Assembly: GCF_901709675.1 (NCBI RefSeq)
Contig: NC_051108.1
Location: 4,310,631 to 4,374,630, forward strand
Origin: Syngnathus acus
Taxonomy: Eukaryota > Chordata > Actinopteri > Syngnathiformes > Syngnathidae
Length of the DNA: 64,000 bases
Direction of reading: 5' to 3'
Shown here: positions 1 to 64,000 of the stretch, in pieces
Layout: each line of letters opens with the position of its first letter
Position numbering within the stretch: position 1 is the first letter of the stretch
The notes under the pieces: model-generated
What the model saw: the letters and a program-made list of their open reading frames with translations, nothing else
Database searches by the model: none
Told to the model about the DNA's origin: nothing
Made by a program: the position numbers and the translations under genes

Positions 1-483
1 GTCAGCATTGGTCACATGGGATAGTATTCTAAATGGCATCAGTGTCCTACTTTGCAGGTATGTGCATTTGCACGTGTGTGCATGTGTGAACTGAGACCTA
101 AAAAGTATAAATGAAATGGATCTTTTAAAAAATAATGTCAAACTGATATTAAACAATATTTGCAACCTATGGGATCAAATTTCAACATTTGATTCGGTCA
201 CACGAACAATAAACAAGGTAAGGATAAAACTATCCGACGTGAATCTAATCAAGAATTACTCATCATTCAGACCTTTAGATAATAAATACAAACCATTCGA
301 GAAATGTCATGTTTTGTCTCGATGACTCACTTCGTTTGAAACGCTGCTCAAATTACCCGCGTGTATCGTGATACGGGCTAATCAAATTGTTAATTGCGCA
401 AAAAGTGTGAACGAACCCAACAGTAGGATTAAGATGTACAAAGTGTGCTGATTAAGATTTAATTATGCACAGCAAAGGGTCAT

Positions 484-730
484 GGTATCGGTACTTGCCA
501 TGTTGGCCGATACCAATATCACCTATTGTGGGTGTTTTATAATCACGAACAAGAAAAATAGAACATTTCCATTAATTTTGAGGAAAACTGCTGTATCAGG
601 ATATAAAGGTCTTTAAAAAATTTTTAAAAAATCAGATTTTATGCATCAAAAGCACAATTGGTATTGTTGCTTGGTATCGGTATCAATGACTATCCAGGAA
701 TTGAGTACTTGAGCATCGGTCTGATATCAC
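484..730. repeat. Old dispersed repeat, family G
   Basis: Shares a framework with 37066-37184 plus 37521-37640: TATCGGT words, GAACATTTCC.TTAATTTT, GGATATAAAGGTCT and a GAGTACT.. CATCGGT end. The second copy is split by a family-A insertion. Class unknown. Confidence 0.6.
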
Positions 731-2301
731 AACATGCCTTAAGGCTTTGACTCCACTGCCTGTTGGTACAATCCAGTTCTACGAGTTCCATCTGAGATTG
801 TTGCGTAATGAAACAACATGACAATGACTGCAGGCATCAAACTCTGGAAATAGCTAGAAAAGCAAAGTACGAGAACCGCGCAAGATGGCCTGTGAAAAAC
901 AGCCGAAGAGCTTAAAGTGAGAAGATGATACTTAGCAGGGAGATGATGACGATCACGCATTTGGTCAGCGTCATTTTTAACACTGTAGTATTAGAGTGTT
1001 ATGGCTGACGTCAGAATCCGGGTCGTTCCCCTGCTTTGGTGTCTTTCCCTCCCAGCTCCCAAAACGGGAAACACACTCCGATATAAGTAACGGAAAATTA
1101 TGCAACGTGCTGTCAGAGCAGATTTGCTCCAAAAGAAAAAGTTTTTTTGGCTAAGAAAAGAAAGCACGTGCTTATGAAACGCTTGGCTGCAAAGGTACAA
1201 TCGAGGATGTCGCGCTACCGTCGTACATCACCTTAGCCAGGTTGTCTTTCGGGAACTTTTGCGGGCATTAAATATCCAAGATCTCCTGCATGGTTCATTA
1301 ACACAGCCAGGAACAAAATAGGGTTGTAAAGTGAGCATGGTTAGTTGTAAGGGCTAGTTTGTATTAAAAAGTTTGAAATTGCTTTTATTGGAAAAAAAAA
1401 AAATAGTATAACATGAATGAGGACTCGAGTTTCCCACCTACCTGCTTTACAAATAATAAATACTAATTACCAATATTGTCTCTCAATGTAAAAAAAGCAG
1501 AGGCTTGCAACAGAATGAGTCCAACTCATAATCTTTTATGCTGCAGCCAGGACGGAAAGTTTATCGTTTGTACTTGCTCATGCAATTGAGTGCAAAGTGA
1601 GAATGCTGTCTGCCTCTGACAAATTACTTCGATTTGGGTGGCCTTCGAAACATATCCGCCGCACTGCAAAAGTTTATCAACCTGCAGAGGCGGCAAAGAT
1701 AGGAGAGGCTGATGAGAACCTGCAACCTCTTCTTGTGCTTTCCAGATATACACAAGCAGGTAACAACGTAAAATTCACATGCACCTTGAATATTGAGATG
1801 CTAGCTAACACATGACAAGTAGCTGCCCTAAACCTAAATTCTGGCAAGGCGTTCAAAGTATTGATTGGATGATTTCTACGTGTAGCCGGGGCTCCTGAAA
1901 TGTGTCCCGGAATAAGTGTTGATGGATGCGTCTGCAGCCGGGCTCTCAGTCAGCGAGAGGGAAAGGCGGCTCCTGGGAACGCTCCAGCAGTCTCAAGGTT
2001 ATGCGCCTGGCACCAAAACAGATGGACGCCCCTCATCGTAACGCTCTGTAATGTCCGTAGCTCAATCATTCCTCCCCTCTCTCTTTCGCAATAGAACATT
2101 TCCCATGCTTGCTGAAAGAGGCTGGACATCAAGAGATGAATTGTATCGAATGTTTCCACAAGCCTGTTTTTATTTATCCCACCTCTACCGATAGGAAATC
2201 ATTCACTAGTTATGTTTGGGTTAAAGGCTCAACACACTATGGATGTATTTAACTTTTATTCTTCCATTGAATTAAATGGCAGAGTAATAAATCGTTTAGA
2301 T

Positions 2302-2614
2302 CAGGGGTGTCAAACTCTTTTTTTTCGCGGGCCGCAATGTAGTCATAGATTCTTTCGGAGGGCCATCCCAAATAAATGTATGAGCACCTCATATTATATA
2401 CAGTAAAAGCTACAAAACAAACTGACAAATAACTCCTTTTCAAATCAGACGAGTAAAAACTGGTCAAATATTTAAAAAAAAAAGATATTAAAAGTGAAGA
2501 CAATTTGCAATTCTAGTAATGACACGAATTTAATGCACAATTCGTCTTCCCGGGCCACATAAAATGATGTGGCGGGCCGTATCTGGTCCCCGGGCCTTGA
2601 GTTTGCCACCTGTG
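2302..2614 (+). mobile_element. Family-A hAT-like non-autonomous element, with target duplication
   Basis: 313 bp; starts CAGGGGTGTCAAACTC and ends GAGTTTGCCACCTGTG, imperfect inverted ends. It is flanked by a perfect 8-bp duplication GTTTAGAT at 2294-2301 and 2615-2622. Eight-base duplications and CAG-type ends point to hAT transposition; there is no transposase frame. Confidence 0.88.
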
Positions 2615-3769
2615 GTTTAGATTATCATTTTCAGGGTCACAGCACACTACAACTTGGACTGCTCACCAATTAAAAAAAAAAAGGTGAAACATGGCAAGAG
2701 CATTAAATGATTTAAAAGCAAATAAAAGTTTTTGGAATGAATCCAGTTGTGCACTGGTCAGTCACTGCTGTGAGGCTAAAAATGGGGCGAACGTGCTCAA
2801 ATTGAGATGAGCCAGTTAAAAGACGATTTTTGCCTATCTGCAGGCAACTAATGGATGCAGCACTGGACCCCCACATAGAGTCCATTACAGTCGTCCTACT
2901 GGGTAGGGGCAAAGTTATGGACTACTGTTTCAAAGCACTGCCTTGCAAGAATTGGTTTGACTGCTGCTACAAGTGAAAACATAAGGGGACTTAGAACTGA
3001 GCCTCTCACTGGAGGTGAGCATCACTAAAGTCAACCGTGCAAACCCACTACTTAAAAAAATAAATAAAAATAAAACTGGCTGTTACACTTAAATGAAAAA
3101 CAGCAGTTCCTACTTTTCTGAGAAGCCTTTCTACAAGATTGAGTGCATTAGATTTTTTTTTAATCCACTCATCTCTCCTCCAACACCAAAATCGGCTTAG
3201 CATGCATTTATGGATCTTGCTTCATGCACTTTGAACAAAAAAAGTCCCTTTCCAGACTATTTCTAAAAAAAAAAAAGGACATTTAAAAAAAAAACAATGG
3301 TACTGACTGGTACAAGAATTGACTTCCCAGCATCTTTAATGGAAAATGTAAATTCCCCGAACCTCTGAAACTGTACTGTTGGTCGCTGACATAAGCGATC
3401 TTCATCTTCATCAACGATCTAACTGTATGATGCAGCTAGTGTACGGCGAGTTTAATAAAGCCTCATTATGCATCAATGCGTACGTACACTTCCTGACAAC
3501 TCAAGATTTATTGTATAATAACAAAGGTTCATGATAACGACATCCGTACAAGCAGAATCAATAACTGTCAGCGTTAGTTTACTGGTTCTGTGCTCTGTCT
3601 TCCTCTTTGTTTACCACGTCCCTGACTGGGTAAACAATGCTGTGACCTTTGCAGTGATAATTCAGTTACATAAGTTGAGTAATTGCTCTGGATGTGGAAG
3701 GGAAGAGAAGTCCCTGCCACTTTTGTTTTTCCGACCGCTCCCATGTGGCTTAAATGTAATTCTGAAGTA

Positions 3770-4070
3770 CCGTATTTTCCGCACTATAAGGCGCACCGGA
3801 TTATAAGGCGCACCTTCAATGAATGGCCCATTTTAAAACTTTGTCCATATATAAGGCGCGCCGGATTATAAGGCGCACCTTCAATGAATGGCCCATTTTA
3901 AAACTTTGTCCATATATAAGATATATATACGTTTGGCCCACGGGCCGGACTTTGGACACGCCTGCTGTAGTGGCTCAATATTGGTCCATATATAAGGCGC
4001 ACCTGATTATAAGGCGGCTTTTGAGAAAATTGGAGGTTTTTAGGTGCGCCTTATAGTGCGGAAACTACGG
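3770..4070 (+). mobile_element. Family-B MITE (TA duplication), forward, with captured hAT end
   Basis: Ends CCGTATTTTCCGCACTATAA and its near-complement, flanked by TA. Inside, a 60-bp unit (AAGGCGCACCTTCAATGAAT and following) is tandemly repeated. At about 3940-3980 there is a foreign-looking segment, GGGCCGGACTTTGGACACGC, shared with the copy at 12044. Confidence 0.85.
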
Positions 4071-5159
4071 TAGTCATGTAATCTGACAGTTTCTTGCCAA
4101 AATCAGTGATGGGTATGCAATGACACAGAGTGGGAGGACTATTATAAACTCAGTGAGCCAAGTGGGCACAAAACCCTAAAATCTTGCTTTGTGTCTTCTT
4201 CTCGTGAGTAACACATCCACAATCGCAAAGCGGGGCCCACACATAAGGAATAAAAAATCGGAGCGTAGAATGTTCCTGGCTGCTTCGATTTACTCCACAC
4301 GTTCAGCCACCTAGAGCGCTCTTGCCTGCAACGAAGGGACCCTTTACTGGCAAAAATGTTCATAGGATGGATGGAGTCAGGGAAGCAGACAATTACTGCC
4401 ATTTGCTGCCAGGCTATTAGGGAGGAGGGGGCGGAGAGTGAAGCTACAGTGCACCCCTACACTGCTAATTAGAAACCCTCTCAAAGCAATGTGCTCAGTG
4501 AATAAAAAGCCAGAAAGCAAACACGCAAGACAAAATATGCCTCTTATCATCCACATTTGATACGTATTTGCTGAATTTGACTAAAAATAATAAGGTGTTG
4601 CAGTAAATTTGATTTGGTTTTTACTGTCATCTTGCAATTTATCCCGGAGAGTGAATGAGCCATGGGGACACACTTGGGACGGGTAGAGCAAGAAGCCTGA
4701 ACAAGAGACGAGGCAGTGGAGGAAAGTAGCAGGAAATCTGATTTCATGCTCCAGGGATTGTATCTCATTTTCTCTCAGCACCGAGGGACAGTGTGCAGTC
4801 CTGCATATGCATTTAGTGCCCCCTGGTGGTGACACACCGAAAAGCCAGACTTGAATTCAGCTACTATGCATGTTTTTTTTTTTTCAAGTGAGAAGAAGCC
4901 AAATCCACACAGGAACATCAAAAATAGGAATCAAACCATCTTATCAGTCCAACAGAGATTCAAGCTCCTTAATTACAATAAAAGCTGAGACTGTCAGCAG
5001 ATCTAAATATTTCTCTTTATACTTCAAAAAAAATATGTGCACATTAGAAACTCTTTCCAAACACTCCAAAGGCCTCAGATGTTTATGAGTGTCTTTGTGC
5101 AATCCACAAAGATCTGCAATCGCGGTTTTGAAGGTAAAGTAGAACAAGGCAGTACTCAC

Positions 5160-63495
<58,336 letters not shown>

Positions 63496-63517
63496 TGTAG
63501 GGAGTAACGGAAAGCAC
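63496..63517 (-). other. 5' UTR part of the first coding exon, with putative upstream splice acceptor
   Basis: On the minus strand, CGCTTCCAG|GTGCTTTCC lies just before the ATG. An acceptor here would leave 22 nt of 5' UTR in this exon and place the alpha promoter and a non-coding first exon to the right of the window. That fits the known neurexin arrangement of an untranslated first exon. The pyrimidine tract is mediocre, so a promoter close to the ATG is not excluded. Confidence 0.5.
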
Positions 63518-64000
63518 CTGGAAGCGATTTGAACTTGATTCAGGCCCTCTTAAAGTGACACAAATATTTGCTTAGGGCAACTTTCTAAGATGCATCTGAT
63601 ATATCGTATAATCCTCATTGCTTTAAAAGAATTTTTTTATCTCTGATCAAATATTGATAATAAATGCAATCTATACTTCAAGCCAACTGGAAGATAAAAA
63701 ATATCTGATCGCCACGTTAAGTGCTACGTGGATCAATGATTTAAAGGTGCATCTTGGGTGTTTTCTTTGCGGCGACTTCCTGGATTGAAGCACATAACTT
63801 TCATTGTTTGTCCATGCCCCATGATTTGATGTGTTGTGTGAGTCAGGCCAGGCCTTTAAGAAAACTGGAACACAATAAAAAGAGAGCAAGAAGAAAAAAA
63901 TCGTCAGAGAACTGCACAACAAAAGGGACTCAATTCAATAGTGCAAAAAATATATATATACACAATGCAATAGTGCAAAATGTATATGTATATTTATTTT
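63518..64000. other. Upstream intron or 5' flank of nrxn3
   Basis: AT-rich sequence without a convincing exon, CpG island or TATA/initiator arrangement. Near the right edge an imperfect repeat of CAATAGTGCAAAA alternates with TATATA runs (about 63938-63992). I see no gene on either strand. Confidence 0.5.

Larger units (their letters stand above)
1..5159 (-). other. Start of the intron following EGF-C
   Basis: Only the 5' part of this intron is in view. Contents: an old dispersed repeat with TGGTATCGGTATC words (about 484-730), a family-A element with perfect 8-bp duplications (2302-2614) and a family-B MITE (3770-4070). In neurexin genes the beta-form promoter lies in this intron; no beta-type first exon (signal peptide followed by a donor) was found in these 5 kb. 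Confidence 0.7.

Noticed and set aside
1-5159. Search for a beta-neurexin promoter and first exon.
   Set aside because: No histidine-rich beta leader or suitable signal peptide with donor was found; it is probably further left.

Overview
The window is vertebrate nuclear DNA, almost certainly from a teleost fish. It holds one recognisable protein-coding gene: the 5' half of an alpha-neurexin on the minus strand, best matched to neurexin-3 (nrxn3a or nrxn3b cannot be told apart from this sequence). Evidence: fourteen exon-like blocks with canonical AG/GT borders chain in one reading frame. They encode, in neurexin order, signal peptide, LNS1, EGF-A, LNS2, LNS3, EGF-B, LNS4, LNS5 and EGF-C. Gene-dense bacterial features, operons and CRISPR arrays are absent. 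The teleost call rests on fairly short introns and on repeat types I associate with ray-finned fish; the species cannot be fixed.

Layout, in transcription order (right to left). 63518-64000 is upstream intron. 62799-63495 is the first coding exon (signal peptide, LNS1, EGF-A). 31145-62798 is a 31.7-kb intron with a candidate 18-nt SS1 microexon at 57531-57548. 30843-31144, 29338-29382 (SS2 cassette with two donors) and 27705-27866 encode LNS2. 22927-23365 and 21641-22024 encode LNS3 and EGF-B. 11772-11975, 10471-10497 (SS3 cassette), 9285-9404 and 9061-9173 encode LNS4. 8228-8496, 7889-8079 and 7197-7370 encode LNS5. 5160-5279 encodes EGF-C. The rest (LNS6, SS4, stalk, membrane segment, cytoplasmic tail, and the beta promoter) must lie beyond the left edge. 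The coding part seen is 3247 nt (1082 codons plus one base) without the SS1 candidate.

The introns are littered with non-autonomous DNA transposons. Eight copies of a MITE with TA target duplications and CCGTATTTTCC ends make up family B (one is only half a copy). About ten copies of a hAT-like element with ends CAGGGGTGTCAAACTC make up family A; several have readable 8-bp target duplications. Three ~100-bp hairpin MITEs (family C), one CCGTATTGGCCC MITE (family E), older repeat fragments and microsatellites complete the picture. One family-A copy with an internal duplication fills nearly all of a 564-bp intron, and others sit within 40 bp of splice sites.

Alpha-neurexins are presynaptic adhesion proteins whose LNS domains bind trans-synaptic partners. 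Alternative cassettes tune this binding. The cassettes seen here (SS1 candidate 18 nt, SS2 24/45 nt, SS3 27 nt) are all multiples of three and can be skipped without breaking the frame.
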